Numbered from the stretch's first letter, positions 19,135-28,718 are shown. The stretch is 64,000 nucleotides of DNA from Psychromonas sp. SP041 (GCF_000470315.2 NZ_CBRF02000021.1:18646-82645), one strand, 5' to 3'. Translations and numbers: made by a program. The notes: a model not told the origin generated them from the letters alone.

Positions 19135-19735
19135 GACTTAAAAGCTAAATTACCACGAAGAAAAGATAATAATGAAAAAGCTATTTTATGGTTTTTAGCT
19201 TTTGACCTTAACTTCTTTATCCTTCGTCTCTTCGTGGTTAAATTGTTTTTGACTTAAAAACCAAATTACCACGAAGCGCTACGCTTCACGAAGGACACGA
19301 AGAAAAGCTAATGATTAATAAGAAGTTTTTTATATTTTTAGCCATTATCTTTAACTTTTTTACCCTTCGTTTCTTCGTGGTTAAATTGCTTTTGATTTAA
19401 AAACCAAACGACCACGAAGTGCTACGCTTCACGAAGGACACGAAGAAAAGCTAATGATTAAGAATAAGTTCTTTTATATTTTTAGCCATTGTCTTTAATT
19501 TCTTTGCCCTTCGTGGCTTCGTGGCTTCGAGGTTAAATTGTTTTTGACTTAAAAACCAAATTACCACGAAGCGCTACGCTTCACGAAGGACACGAAGAAA
19601 AGCTAATGATTAATAAGAAGTTTTTTATATTTTTAGCCGTTGCCTTTAACTTTTTTATCCTTCGTGGCTTCGTGGTTAAATTGCTTTTGACCTTAACTTC
19701 TTTACCCTTCGTACCTTCGTGGTCAAACGGTTTTG
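19135..19735. repeat. Tandem CCACGAAG/CTTCGTGG repeat array (family D)
   Basis: About four units of 115-152 bp, each with ACCACGAAG(CGCTACGCTTCACGAAGG)ACACGAAG, an AAGCTAATGATTAA block, a TTTTTAGCCATT block, then CCTTCGT..CTTCGTGGTTAAATTG. Unit starts lie at 19153, 19268, 19411 and 19563. The CCACGAAG and CTTCGTGG ends are inverted, so each unit can fold into a long hairpin. A single related fragment occurs near 61461-61498. No coding capacity is seen between gor and serC. Confidence 0.85.
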
Positions 19736-19744
19736 ATTTACACG

Positions 19745-20872
19745 CTAAGCGTTAGTAACTGTTTGATAAGCCCATGTTAACCATGGCATTAGGGCTTCTA
19801 AATCGCTTTTTTCTACCGTACTACCACACCAAATACGTAAACCACTTGGTGCGTCTTTATAGGCTGCAATATCAAAAGCGACTTCTTTGTCTGTTAGTAA
19901 TTTGATGAATTGCTTTAATTGATCGTTTGATAAGTTAACTGATAGGCAAACACTTGTATTAGAACGACTACTTTCTTTTTCTGCTAAAAAGTTAATCCAT
20001 TCATTATTGTCTACAAATGATGATAGCACTGCTAAGTTATCTTGCGATTTTTTAATACTTGCAGCAACACCACCGATAGATTTGACCCAATTTAATGCAT
20101 CTTGATAATCTGCAACACATAACATAGAAGGGGTGTTGATCGTCGCGCCAGTAAAGATACCGTCAATTAACTTTCCGCCTGCCGTTAATCTGAATATTTT
20201 AGGTAATGGCCAACTCGGTGTGTAACTCTCTAAACGCTCAACAGCACGAGGACTTAATATAATCACACCGTGTCCACCTTCGCCGCCCAACACTTTTTGC
20301 CAGCTAAACGTAGTGACATCTAACTTTTCCCATGGCATTTCCATCGCAAACACAGCGGATGTCGCATCACAAATTGTTAAACCTTCACGGTTATCACTAA
20401 TAAAGTCTGCATTCTCTACTTTTACACCAGAGGTCGTACCGTTCCAGGTAAAAATACAATCATTCTCTGGTTTTACTTGTGTTAAATCTGGTAGCTGACC
20501 GTAATCCGCTTTAATTTCATTTACGTTGGGTAGTTTTAATTGCTTAGTGATATCTGCATACCAACCTTGACCAAAAGATTCCCAATAACAAATATCAACA
20601 GCACGTGGACCTAACATTGACCACATGATCATTTCCATTGCACCCGTATCTGAAGCGGGAACAATACCAACACGATAACCTTCTGGTAAGCCTAATAACT
20701 CAGCCGTATCAGTGATCACTTGTTGCAATGCATTTTTACCAATATTAGAACGATGTGAGCGGCCTAAAGTACTTAAATCTAATTTGTTAATATCGTAACC
20801 GGGACGTTTAGCACAAGGGCCAGATGAGAAATTAGGTGTCGTTGGTTTAATCGTAGGTTGTGGGCTGCTCAT
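19745..20872 (-). CDS. serC: Phosphoserine aminotransferase (class V, longer SerC subtype)
   Basis: A PLP enzyme of serine biosynthesis that converts 3-phosphohydroxypyruvate to phosphoserine. The sequence ([17 protein letters not shown] start, [13 protein letters not shown] with the PLP-contacting Asp near 170, and the [16 protein letters not shown]chiff-base Lys near 195) fits the subtype known from alphaproteobacteria and Methanosarcina rather than the 362-residue E. coli SerC. Length is 375 residues. The start is set by AAAGGAC. No other serine gene is nearby. Downstream is the family D array instead of a clear terminator. Confidence 0.88.
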   Translation of the reverse strand: MSSPQPTIKPTTPNFSSGPCAKRPGYDINKLDLSTLGRSHRSNIGKNALQQVITDTAELLGLPEGYRVGIVPASDTGAMEMIMWSMLGPRAVDICYWESFGQGWYADITKQLKLPNVNEIKADYGQLPDLTQVKPENDCIFTWNGTTSGVKVENADFISDNREGLTICDATSAVFAMEMPWEKLDVTTFSWQKVLGGEGGHGVIILSPRAVERLESYTPSWPLPKIFRLTAGGKLIDGIFTGATINTPSMLCVADYQDALNWVKSIGGVAASIKKSQDNLAVLSSFVDNNEWINFLAEKESSRSNTSVCLSVNLSNDQLKQFIKLLTDKEVAFDIAAYKDAPSGLRIWCGSTVEKSDLEALMPWLTWAYQTVTNA

Positions 20873-21206
20873 TCGTTCAGGTCCTTTTAAAGAAACAATT
20901 GCATGATATTGATTAAAAACTAAGTGTATTACTAAGCTGATAATGGGGGAAGATAAAAAATAATTTTATTTAATGATGTTGTACAGCATCTTGGATTCAG
21001 ATCATGCTTGAAAAACAAGCATAAACAACAAGACTTATTGTCATTTATAGTTGTTTTGAATCGTTTCTTCATTATCTTTTTTATCTTAATATTTAAGATA
21101 GCCCCTACAGAATCTAAGCACAGTCCATTAAGGTCATTATTTATATAAGATGATTATTAAATTTGTTTGTTTTACAAGCAGTCATTTAAGTTTGGAAAAA
21201 AACCGC
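20873..21206. other. Intergenic region upstream of serC
   Basis: No gene. A small perfect hairpin (ATGCTTG-AAAAA-CAAGCAT, 21004-21022) is the only structure I can point to. Confidence 0.5.
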
Positions 21207-21234
21207 TTTACTTTAAAATTGGCTTAGGTATTAT
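21207..21234 (+). promoter_or_regulatory. Candidate sigma-70 promoter of tRNA-Trp
   Basis: TTTACT (4/6 match to the -35 consensus), a 16-base spacer and TATTAT (5/6 match to the -10) end 13 bases before the mature tRNA 5' end. Confidence 0.5.
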
Positions 21235-21247
21235 CCGTTCGGTCTGC

Positions 21248-21323
21248 AGGGGTGTAGTTCCAACGGCAGAACGACGGATTCCAAATCCGTATGTTGGGAG
21301 TTCGAATCTCTCCACCCCTGCCA
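21248..21323 (+). tRNA. tRNA-Trp (CCA anticodon)
   Basis: A full cloverleaf of 76 nt: acceptor AGGGGTG/CACCCCT with discriminator G and encoded CCA, anticodon stem ACGGA/TCCGT with loop TTCCAAA (anticodon CCA), and T-loop TTCGAAT. It closely matches E. coli tRNA-Trp. A hairpin terminator follows at once. Confidence 0.97.
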
Positions 21324-21333
21324 CATTCAGATG

Positions 21334-21365
21334 AAACCCTAGCGAGAAATCGTTAGGGTTTTTTC
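21334..21365 (+). terminator. Terminator of tRNA-Trp
   Basis: AAACCCTAGCG pairs with CGTTAGGGTTT (one mismatch) around AGAAAT, followed by TTTT, 10 bases after the tRNA 3' end. Confidence 0.88.
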
Positions 21366-21805
21366 GTTTCTAGCTTACCTATTTCTAAACGGTTTATTTC
21401 TGAACTGCCCATTTCTAAATTATCAATATCTCATCGACTCCCTATATTTCTACTTGTTTCAGCTGGTTTACTATTCTATTTCCAGTGGAACTCCCATGTA
21501 GTCCTCTCAATACCTTTATTTTTAATGTTTTTATATTGTTATTAATAAAGCTATTGCATTAGGTTTATTTATTGAGCTCGTTACTTTGTTTTCAACTCTT
21601 TAGGTTATGAGTGTTGAATATGATTAATTCAAATAAATAATGGTTTTATTTAGCGGGTTAAAATAACTGATTTATACTTGTAATAAAGCCTGCTCATAAT
21701 GTAACTTGGCTTTAATAATAGGCTGTGTATTAGATTATTAATAATTGTGAATTATTCAAAATAGATGCAACGATGGAAATTAACCCCTACTGAAATGGAA
21801 CCGAT
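21366..21805. other. Gene-free region before marC
   Basis: AT-rich sequence of 440 bases. No gene, RNA or clear promoter is recognised. Confidence 0.5.
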
Positions 21806-22414
21806 ATGATTGATTACGTTGCTACTTTTATTTTTTTGTTTGCTGTCATAGACCCTATCGGTACTATTCCCGTTTTTATTGCGGTGACAAGTCGTTTTAA
21901 TAAAAAAGAGAAAAGGAAGGTAGCTATAAAAGCCTCATTATATGCGGCGATTATCTTGCTTTTTTTCTTAGCCGCAGGAGAATATATTTTAACCTCAATT
22001 GAGATTCCTTTATCGGCATTTCAAATAGCGGGTGGAATCATTTTATTCTTATTTGCACTTTCAATGATTTTTGGTGAAAGTAAACCAGATATCGAGCTTA
22101 AGATTGCACCTAAGGAAAGCGAAACGGCGATCTTCCCACTTGCGACACCTTCAATCGCAAGCCCTGGTGCGATGCTAGCAGTTGTTTTGTTAACTGAAAA
22201 TGCGAGTTACTCTCTTTGGGAACAAACACAAACTGCTTTAGTTATGATCTTAGTGTTAATTATTACGCTTATATTAATGTTACTGGCTAGTCATATTCAT
22301 CGTGTTATTGGTAATGCTGGGGCAAGTTTGATTAGTCGTGTGATGGGAATGGTATTAGCTTCTGTTGCTGTGGCGAATGTATTGGCAGGTATTAAAGAGT
22401 ATTTTGCCATGTGA
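21806..22414 (+). CDS. MarC-family (UPF0056) integral membrane protein
   Basis: A 202-residue inner-membrane protein with six hydrophobic segments. It shows the family hallmarks FLFAVIDPIGTIPVFIAVTSRF at the N-terminus, and PLATPSIASPGAMLAVVLLT and a GASLISRVMGMVLASVAVANVLAGI helix later on. Family members such as E. coli MarC and YchE have no proven transport substrate; an early link to multidrug resistance was not upheld. It stands alone, followed by a 14-bp minisatellite. Confidence 0.9.
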   Translation: MIDYVATFIFLFAVIDPIGTIPVFIAVTSRFNKKEKRKVAIKASLYAAIILLFFLAAGEYILTSIEIPLSAFQIAGGIILFLFALSMIFGESKPDIELKIAPKESETAIFPLATPSIASPGAMLAVVLLTENASYSLWEQTQTALVMILVLIITLILMLLASHIHRVIGNAGASLISRVMGMVLASVAVANVLAGIKEYFAM

Positions 22415-22464
22415 TGTTTAAATCGATTTGCTGTAAGGATTTGGTTTGGTTATTAACAATCGTC

Positions 22465-22752
22465 ATTCATGGCTAAACATTCATGGCTAAACATTCATGG
22501 CTAAACATTCATGACTAAACATTCATGGCTAAACATTCATGACTAAACATTCATGGCTAAACATTCATGGCTAAACATTCATGACTAAACATTCATGGCT
22601 AAACATTCATGACTAAACATTCATGACTAAACATTCATGACTAAACATTCATGACTAAACATTCATGACTAAACATTCATGACTAAACATTCATGACTAA
22701 ACATTCATGACTAAACATTAATAACTAAACATTGATAGCTAAACATTAATAA
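22465..22752. repeat. 14-bp minisatellite (ATTCATGRCTAAAC)n
   Basis: About 20 head-to-tail copies of ATTCATGGCTAAAC or ATTCATGACTAAAC. The first half mixes G and A at the eighth base in patches, the middle is uniformly A, and the last three copies are degenerate (ATTAATAACTAAAC, ATTGATAGCTAAAC). There are no spacers, so it is not a CRISPR array. It lies 50 bases after marC. Confidence 0.97.
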
Positions 22753-22899
22753 CTGAAGAGGGCAGGTAAGTCATTACTCTTTAAAAGCCTGTTCTTGTTT
22801 CTATGCTATATAACGAACATTTTTATAGCACTTTCACTTCATTGTTATACTGACTTTCTTTATTAGCGACACCAACTTCATTTAACCTTTATATCTACT
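22753..22899. other. Gene-free stretch after the minisatellite
   Basis: No gene or RNA is recognised in this short stretch between the minisatellite and the next repeat. Confidence 0.4.
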
Positions 22900-23009
22900 C
22901 CACTTAATAACTATAACAATTCTGATTGATAACTATTGTTGACTTCACTTAATAACTATACCAATTTCGCTTAATAGTGATTGTTGGTTCCACTTAATAA
23001 TTTATTAAT
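22900..23009. repeat. Short direct repeat CCACTTAATAACTATA
   Basis: Roughly two and a half copies of a ~54-bp unit starting YCACTTAATAACTATAMCAATT and continuing to a (G)TTGAC or GTTGG end. It is degenerate and AT-rich with no evident role, upstream of pgk. Confidence 0.6.
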
Positions 23010-23199
23010 TTTCTTTTTAAATAAACAATCATTATGTTTGTCTTTTCATAAAAAAGAACAATTATTTACATAAAATGTTGCTTTGTCTTTACTAACTTTT
23101 AAATTTGATTCGTTATCTTTCATAAAAAGCGCGTTATTAAATGATTCAAATCAAACCATTGCAGCTGACTAAAAAGGTAAATTACATACCACTGTTATT

Positions 23200-23233
23200 T
23201 GTGATCGATGTAACAAACAGTTTGGTTTATAAT
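23200..23233 (+). promoter_or_regulatory. Candidate pgk promoter with CRP-like site
   Basis: A perfect -10 TATAAT lies at 23228-23233. TGTGA-TCGATG-TAACA at 23200-23215 matches the CRP consensus at 9 of 10 conserved positions, but its centre would be near -32 rather than the usual -41.5, so the pairing is uncertain. The leader to pgk is ~115 nt and contains the hairpin CCTGC-TAATTG-GCAGG (23293-23308). Confidence 0.45.
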
Positions 23234-23356
23234 GCGCTCGGTATTAAAGAACAGTTCGACAATGTTGCACTTCAGACTGTGTGATAGCTGAGCCTGCTAA
23301 TTGGCAGGTAAGAAATAAGAATTCTATAGTTTTCAAATAAAATGAGAGGACACATC

Positions 23357-24529
23357 ATGTCAGTAAAAAAAATGGTTGATCTAGATTTAGCCGGTAAACG
23401 TGTATTTATCCGTCAAGATCTTAATGTTCCAATTAAGGACGGTAAAGTTACATCTGATGCGCGTATTCGTGCTTCTATCCCTACAATCAAGTTAGCACTA
23501 GAAAAAGGTGCGAAACTAATGATTACTTCTCACCTAGGTCGTCCTACTGAAGGTGCTTCAGCTGAAGAAAATGCAGCATTCTCTCTACAACCTGTTGTTG
23601 ATTACTTAAATGAAGCATTAGATGTACCTGTACGTCTTGCAACTGACTACCTAAACGGCGTAGAAGTAAATGCTGGTGAAGTTGTTGTGCTTGAAAATGT
23701 TCGCTTTAATAAAGGCGAAAAGAAAAACGATGAAACATTATCTAAGCAACTTGCTGCGTTATGTGACGTTTACGTAATGGATGCATTTGGTACGGCTCAC
23801 CGTGCTCAATCTTCTACTAACGGTGCTGGTCTATTTGCTCCTGTTGCTTGTGCTGGTCCTTTATTGGCTGCAGAACTTGAAGCGCTAGGTAAAGCAATGG
23901 ATAACCCTGCTCGTCCATTAGTTGCCATTGTTGGTGGTTCTAAAGTATCAACTAAATTAACAGTTTTAGAGTCTTTATCTAAAATTGCTGACCAACTGGT
24001 TGTTGGTGGCGGTATTGCAAATACATTTATCGCGGCACAAGGCCACAATGTTGGTAAATCATTATACGAAGCTGATTTAGTAGAAACAGCTAAGAAACTA
24101 ATGGTTGATTGTGCAATTCCTGTTGCAACTGACGTTGCCTGTGCAAAAGCATTCGATGAAAATGCTGAAGCGGTTATTAAAAACGTTGCTGACGTGCAAG
24201 ATGACGATATGATTTTTGACTTAGGTCCAGATTCAACTGCTGCTCTAGCGGCTATCTTAAAAGATGCAAAAACAATTCTTTGGAATGGCCCAGTTGGCGT
24301 ATTTGAATTTAAAAACTTCGAAGCGGGTACTGCTGGTATTTCAAAAGCAATCGCAGATTCAGATGCATTCTCTGTTGCTGGTGGTGGTGATACATTGGCT
24401 GCAATTGATAAATTTAATATCACAGCTGACGTTTCTTACATCTCAACGGGTGGCGGTGCTTTCCTTGAGTTTGTTGAAGGTAAAGAGTTGCCTGCTGTGG
24501 CAATGTTAGAATTACGTGCCAACGATTAA
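23357..24529 (+). CDS. pgk: Phosphoglycerate kinase
   Basis: A glycolytic and gluconeogenic enzyme that interconverts 1,3-bisphosphoglycerate plus ADP and 3-phosphoglycerate plus ATP. The 390 residues include the N-terminal [10 protein letters not shown], the substrate-binding TSHLGRP, the hinge GGSKVSTKL, and the C-terminal [13 protein letters not shown] nucleotide loop. ATG 23357 is chosen because GAGAGGAC precedes it; an in-frame ATG at 23342 lacks one. Gene order pgk then class II aldolase is the common gammaproteobacterial one, although epd is absent upstream. A terminator separates it from fba. Confidence 0.97.
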   Translation: MSVKKMVDLDLAGKRVFIRQDLNVPIKDGKVTSDARIRASIPTIKLALEKGAKLMITSHLGRPTEGASAEENAAFSLQPVVDYLNEALDVPVRLATDYLNGVEVNAGEVVVLENVRFNKGEKKNDETLSKQLAALCDVYVMDAFGTAHRAQSSTNGAGLFAPVACAGPLLAAELEALGKAMDNPARPLVAIVGGSKVSTKLTVLESLSKIADQLVVGGGIANTFIAAQGHNVGKSLYEADLVETAKKLMVDCAIPVATDVACAKAFDENAEAVIKNVADVQDDDMIFDLGPDSTAALAAILKDAKTILWNGPVGVFEFKNFEAGTAGISKAIADSDAFSVAGGGDTLAAIDKFNITADVSYISTGGGAFLEFVEGKELPAVAMLELRAND

Positions 24530-24541
24530 TCAAATGTTTAT

Positions 24542-24566
24542 AGCGAGATTTTTATCTCGCTTTTTT
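24542..24566 (+). terminator. Terminator after pgk
   Basis: AGCGAGAT-TTT-ATCTCGCT followed by TTTTTT, 12 bases after the pgk stop codon. Some read-through into fba is possible. Confidence 0.9.
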
Positions 24567-24651
24567 ATACGAATTCTTTGTGACATAATTAACTAAGAAT
24601 TAGAAAAAATTAGACTCAATTTAATTTTTAACAATAGATAGGATATATCTC

Positions 24652-25728
24652 ATGACTAAGATTTTAGACGTTGTACAACCTGGTGTTATCACTGGTGATG
24701 ATCTTCAAAAAGTATTTGCAGTTGCAAAAGAAAACAAATTTGCACTTCCAGCGGTAAACGTTGTTGGTTCTGATTCAATCAATGCTGTACTTGAAGCTGC
24801 TGCTAAAGTTAAAGCACCGGTTGTAATCCAGTTCTCTAACGGTGGCGCTGTATTTAACGCTGGTAAAGGCCTTAAACTTGAAGGTCATGAAGCTGCTGTA
24901 CTTGGTGCTGTTTCTGGTGCTAAACACGTTCACGCAATGGCTGCTGCTTACGGTGTTCCAGTTATTCTACATACTGACCACGCTGCTAAAAAATTACTAC
25001 CATGGATTGACGGATTACTAGACGCTTCTGAAGCACATTTTGCAGAAACTGGTAAGCCACTATTCTCTTCTCACATGATCGATCTTTCTGAAGAACCTCT
25101 AGAAGAAAACATCGAAATCTGTGGTCGTTACCTAGCGCGTATGGCTAAAATGGGCATGACGTTAGAAATCGAACTAGGTTGTACTGGTGGTGAAGAAGAC
25201 GGCGTTGATAACTCTGATATGGATGAGTCTTTACTTTACACTCAACCATCTGAAGTTGATTACGCATACGTTGAATTATCAAAAATCAGCCCTCGTTTCA
25301 CTATCGCTGCTTCTTTTGGTAACGTACACGGTGTATACAAGCCAGGTAATGTTAAATTAACACCTACAATCTTACGTGATTCTCAAAAATTCGTTTCTGA
25401 AAAACACGGTCTTGTTGAAAACTCATTAAACTTCGTATTCCACGGTGGTTCTGGTTCTTCTGAAGCAGAAATCCAAGAGTCTATCGGTTACGGTGTTATC
25501 AAAATGAACATCGATACAGATACACAATGGGCATGTTGGGATGGCGTTCGTGTTTACGAAGCTGCTAACCGTGACTTCCTACAAGGTCAAATCGGTAACC
25601 CAACGGGTCCTGATGCGCCTAACAAAAAATACTACGATCCACGTGTATGGTTACGCGCAGGTCAAGCATCAATGGTTACTCGTTTAGAGAAAGCATTCTC
25701 TGACCTTAATGCAGTAGACGTACTATAA
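24652..25728 (+). CDS. fba: Class II fructose-bisphosphate aldolase
   Basis: A metal-dependent aldolase that cleaves fructose-1,6-bisphosphate to DHAP and glyceraldehyde-3-phosphate. It is 358 residues, the class IIA length of E. coli FbaA. Metal and active-site landmarks are visible: VILHTDHAAKK (Asp and His near 109-110), ELGCTGGEEDGVDN near 180, ASFGNVHGVYKPGN (His near 227), FHGGSGSSEAEI (His near 265) and VIKMNIDTDTQ. It has codon use typical of a highly expressed gene. It is convergent with a class I aldolase gene. Confidence 0.97.
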   Translation: MTKILDVVQPGVITGDDLQKVFAVAKENKFALPAVNVVGSDSINAVLEAAAKVKAPVVIQFSNGGAVFNAGKGLKLEGHEAAVLGAVSGAKHVHAMAAAYGVPVILHTDHAAKKLLPWIDGLLDASEAHFAETGKPLFSSHMIDLSEEPLEENIEICGRYLARMAKMGMTLEIELGCTGGEEDGVDNSDMDESLLYTQPSEVDYAYVELSKISPRFTIAASFGNVHGVYKPGNVKLTPTILRDSQKFVSEKHGLVENSLNFVFHGGSGSSEAEIQESIGYGVIKMNIDTDTQWACWDGVRVYEAANRDFLQGQIGNPTGPDAPNKKYYDPRVWLRAGQASMVTRLEKAFSDLNAVDVL

Positions 25729-25764
25729 TTTAACCCTTATTGGGTTAACTTTATAAGTAGATAG

Positions 25765-25791
25765 AGCCAGCTTAATTGCTGGCTTTTTTTT
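25765..25791. terminator. Terminator after class II aldolase
   Basis: AGCCAGC-TTAATT-GCTGGCT followed by eight Ts, 37 bases after the fba stop codon. Confidence 0.93.
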
Positions 25792-25827
25792 GCCATTTTT
25801 TGCAGTTCACTTTCTTATTTAAAAAGC

Positions 25828-26721
25828 CTAAGTTTTTGACGCTGTATAAATAGGCTCAATTGTCGCAGATAATGCGGCGTTGAAATCAATGTCTGCTTGT
25901 CCTGAAAATAAATTGTTAGTCAATACTCGAGAGAAACTAGCAATCACCCCATTATTTTCGGTTAATCGATTGTTTGCTTCTTCAATCGGGTAACCCCCTG
26001 ATAAAGCCACAACCTTCACAACATTAGGGTGGGCAACACACTCTTGATAGAAGTTTGCTGACTCAGGTAACGATATCTTTAGCATCACTAACTCATTATT
26101 GCTGAGTAGATCTAATTGCTTTAGAAGCTCTGTTTTTAATAGTGCCTCTGCAGCTGCTTTTTCTGGACTGTGGATATCAATTTCTGGTTCAATAATTGGG
26201 ACTAAACCTGCTGCACAAATTTGTTTAGCAACGTTAAACTGTTGCTCAACTAATTTCTGTATTCCCACTGGATCCGCTAGTTTTATAACTGAACGCATTT
26301 TGGTACCAAATACATCTTTCGCTTTTGCTTTTTTTAATAACGCGTCCAAGCTAGGAATGTCCTTCATAAGTTGCACACCATCAGCTTGGGCTTCTAAGCC
26401 TTTGTCAACTTTAAGGAATGGAACTATATTTTTTTCTTCCCATAAATAAAGTGAAGAAGCTTTACCTTCGATTTCACGATCTAATGTATTTTCAAATAAA
26501 ATGGCGCCAATGACGCGATCTCCACCAAATGAAGGGCTAGTAATAATGCGAGAGCGCATTGCATGCACTAAATTAAACATCTCTTCATCGTTACTGTAAG
26601 CGTCTTCATTCACGCCATAGGTTTTAAGTGCGGTAGGAGTACTGCCGCCGCTTTGATCTAATGCAGCAATAAATCCTAATTCTGTTTTAAATCTATTAAG
26701 TTGTTTTTCAAATGTTTGCAT
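25828..26721 (-). CDS. Class I fructose-bisphosphate aldolase
   Basis: A metal-free aldolase that works through a Schiff-base Lys. The 297-residue protein has the substrate-binding ALDQSGGSTPTALKTYG motif near residue 20, a TKMRSVIKL strand, the IIEPEIDI segment, the VMLKISLPE strand carrying the probable Schiff-base Lys near residue 214, and the phosphate-binding ALSGGYP loop near 240. It performs the same reaction as the class II enzyme encoded convergently next door. A Fur-like box lies 60 bases upstream of its start, suggesting use under iron limitation. Confidence 0.93.
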   Translation of the reverse strand: MQTFEKQLNRFKTELGFIAALDQSGGSTPTALKTYGVNEDAYSNDEEMFNLVHAMRSRIITSPSFGGDRVIGAILFENTLDREIEGKASSLYLWEEKNIVPFLKVDKGLEAQADGVQLMKDIPSLDALLKKAKAKDVFGTKMRSVIKLADPVGIQKLVEQQFNVAKQICAAGLVPIIEPEIDIHSPEKAAAEALLKTELLKQLDLLSNNELVMLKISLPESANFYQECVAHPNVVKVVALSGGYPIEEANNRLTENNGVIASFSRVLTNNLFSGQADIDFNAALSATIEPIYTASKT

Positions 26722-26780
26722 GGCTAAATCTCAGAAGGCTAATTATCGTCATTTCAATATATATATCCTTTTCCTTAATT

Positions 26781-26799
26781 GCAAATGATTATCATTAAC
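26781..26799. promoter_or_regulatory. Candidate Fur box before class I aldolase
   Basis: GCAAATGATTATCATTAAC matches the 19-bp Fur consensus (GATAATGATAATCATTATC) at 15 positions, with a perfect ATGAT-N-ATCAT core. It lies 60-78 bases upstream of the class I aldolase start and ~265 upstream of the divergent SIMPL gene. Apart from this box the 26722-27062 region shows nothing I can name. Confidence 0.55.
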
Positions 26800-27062
26800 T
26801 TTAATGGCTAGTGTATTATTAAACCCAATATATATTGATTAATATTAGTTAAATTAACATTAATAAAGCGAACAGTAGATAATTAATTTATACTTATCTT
26901 AGTGTTTAGGTTGATCTATTTTAAAGTTAGATCGTTAATATTACTGACTTATAGAGCTATTATTTAAAGTTTGTTTTTTTGTTAATAAATTAATGAAACT
27001 TTTTAGTAAAAAATAAGTCAATTAGATAATGATAAATGGTTGTTGTTAATCCGAGAGAGAAA

Positions 27063-27752
27063 ATGAAAATATTTAACGTTTTATTAGTAAGTTGTTTGTT
27101 TGTTGCTACGCCATGGGTAAGTGCGAGTAATTTACCAGAAAAAGCACATGTATCTGTTTTAGGCATTGCTAAAATTCAAGTAAAACCAGACACAGTGAAA
27201 ATAGAGTTCCAATCAATTGCTGTTGAAAACGATAGCGATGATGCAAAGCGAGAAGTCGATAAACAAGTACAACAAATTCTTTCTAAGTTACAAAAGGGTG
27301 GTTTTGACCAAGCGCTATTAAAGCGTGCAGATATTCAAATGCGTCCTGAGTATGAATATATTGAGAAAAAACGTACACCTGTCGGTGTTAAAGCGACGCG
27401 TAATTTAAGTTATCAATTGGGCGATGTAACTAAGGTAAATGAATTTTTACAAATTTTGGTTAAAAGTGATATTTCTAATATTGGTCAAATTAATTATGCC
27501 TTAAAAGAACCTGTTCAATGGCAGTTAAAAGCACGTGATCTCGCGGTGAAAGACTCAATTAATAAAGCGAAAGGGCTCGCTAAAAGTTATCAAGCAGCTT
27601 TAGGTGATGTGTACTCTATTAATTACCAAACTAATAATGCACAGCCTGTCTTGATGCGTATGGTGGAGAGTGACCAGATGGTGCCTAGCTATCAAAATAA
27701 TGAAATTACCATTACTGAGCAAGTTAATGCGGTTTTTTTATTAAATCATTAA
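27063..27752 (+). CDS. SIMPL-domain (DUF541) periplasmic protein
   Basis: A 229-residue exported protein. A signal peptide (IFNVLLVSCLFVATPWVSA) is followed by a SIMPL/DUF541 domain: VSVLGIAKIQVKPDTVKIEFQ, a GVKATRNLSYQLGDVTKVNEFLQ middle and a KAKGLAKSYQAALGDVYSI helix. The fold forms oligomers; E. coli YggE, a relative, reduces oxidative damage, but the biochemical role is unclear. ATG 27063 with GAGAGAAA before it is chosen over the upstream in-frame ATG at 27036. Its last four bases overlap the end of the convergent AdoMet decarboxylase gene. Confidence 0.88.
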   Translation: MKIFNVLLVSCLFVATPWVSASNLPEKAHVSVLGIAKIQVKPDTVKIEFQSIAVENDSDDAKREVDKQVQQILSKLQKGGFDQALLKRADIQMRPEYEYIEKKRTPVGVKATRNLSYQLGDVTKVNEFLQILVKSDISNIGQINYALKEPVQWQLKARDLAVKDSINKAKGLAKSYQAALGDVYSINYQTNNAQPVLMRMVESDQMVPSYQNNEITITEQVNAVFLLNH

Positions 27753-28558
27753 AAAACACTGATATTTAACCGTTTACTATCAGACTTTAAGTGAAGCTGT
27801 TTAAGGTCATTGGGTAAAAAAAGTTGCTGTAAATAGGTTATGAAATCAGTGCATTGCAGTGCAGGAAAGCTGGTTTCAACACTTAAATAAGTACTTAGCT
27901 GCTCAGGTGTTAAATGAATGGCTAAGTAATTTTCACCGCAAATTGCATTTAATGAATAGCCTTTTGGTTCAAAGCTAAAATGGTCAATTATTAGATCATC
28001 AAAAAATACGTCGAGCTTTAACTTTTCTAGGATTTGTTGTTTATCTAAGGTTTCAGTTTGTAACTTCGTTGCTAGCTTGCCATTTAATCCATGCAACATA
28101 TAAATACTTTGTGTTGTAATATTCTTTTCTGATATTTCTCCGAACACAAACAAATCACCTTGGTAATCGTCTCTCCAGTGTTGTTGCTGGCCATTAAACT
28201 GTTTTTCTAATAACAAGGTGTCTTGTTGAAAGTTAGAGCTCTGTAGTTGAGGTTTCAGCGCTTGATGGCGTTGGAAAATCAGTGTACTTATTTGTTGCTT
28301 AGTCAATTCTTGTTGAAGAAACAAAGCGGCTTTCACCAATTGTGTATTACCACAGGTGATCAATAACAGTTTATCTTGCCAAACAAACAAGCTCGATTCT
28401 GATAACAAGTAAGCTTTGAGTTGAGTGCTTTGAATACTTGATAATATTTCAGCGCCGCAGTTCACAACTAACTGTTGCCAAAACTGATCGTCAAAATCAA
28501 ATAAGTTAAGGCTTTTAGTGCAGATTAATAAACGTTTTTCAGTCCCCTCGTAAAACAT
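27749..28558 (-). CDS. Eukaryotic-class S-adenosylmethionine decarboxylase
   Basis: A pyruvoyl enzyme that makes decarboxylated AdoMet for spermidine synthesis. The 269 residues follow the eukaryotic AMD1 pattern, not the short bacterial SpeD: EGTEKRL at residues 4-10, self-cleavage site LSESSLFVW (Glu54/Ser55), the catalytic Cys in TCGNT (Cys69), a FEPKGYSLN motif matching FNPCGYSMN, and IHLTPE with SVETSF matching HITPE and SFET. It is shorter than the 334-residue human protein. AAGG lies upstream of the ATG. No spermidine synthase gene is in the window. Confidence 0.9.
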   Translation of the reverse strand: MFYEGTEKRLLICTKSLNLFDFDDQFWQQLVVNCGAEILSSIQSTQLKAYLLSESSLFVWQDKLLLITCGNTQLVKAALFLQQELTKQQISTLIFQRHQALKPQLQSSNFQQDTLLLEKQFNGQQQHWRDDYQGDLFVFGEISEKNITTQSIYMLHGLNGKLATKLQTETLDKQQILEKLKLDVFFDDLIIDHFSFEPKGYSLNAICGENYLAIHLTPEQLSTYLSVETSFPALQCTDFITYLQQLFLPNDLKQLHLKSDSKRLNISVF

Positions 28559-28718
28559 CTAAGTAACCTTGTCTACTGCGTTAACCATAAGGTTAAACTG
28601 AAATTGGTAAGCCATTGTTTATCTATATAATAAAATCATCAGGAGCGCAGTCTAACGTATTCTTATGGTTTTGTTAAAATAGTTAAAGCATGTTAATGAT
28701 TGGCGACGCTCACTCACT

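Noticed and set aside
22465..22752. Possible CRISPR array
   Set aside because: The 14-bp units abut without spacers and no cas gene is present.
23806..24423. 205-codon frame antisense to pgk
   Set aside because: It is a shadow of a highly expressed, well-matched gene; it has no start signal of its own.
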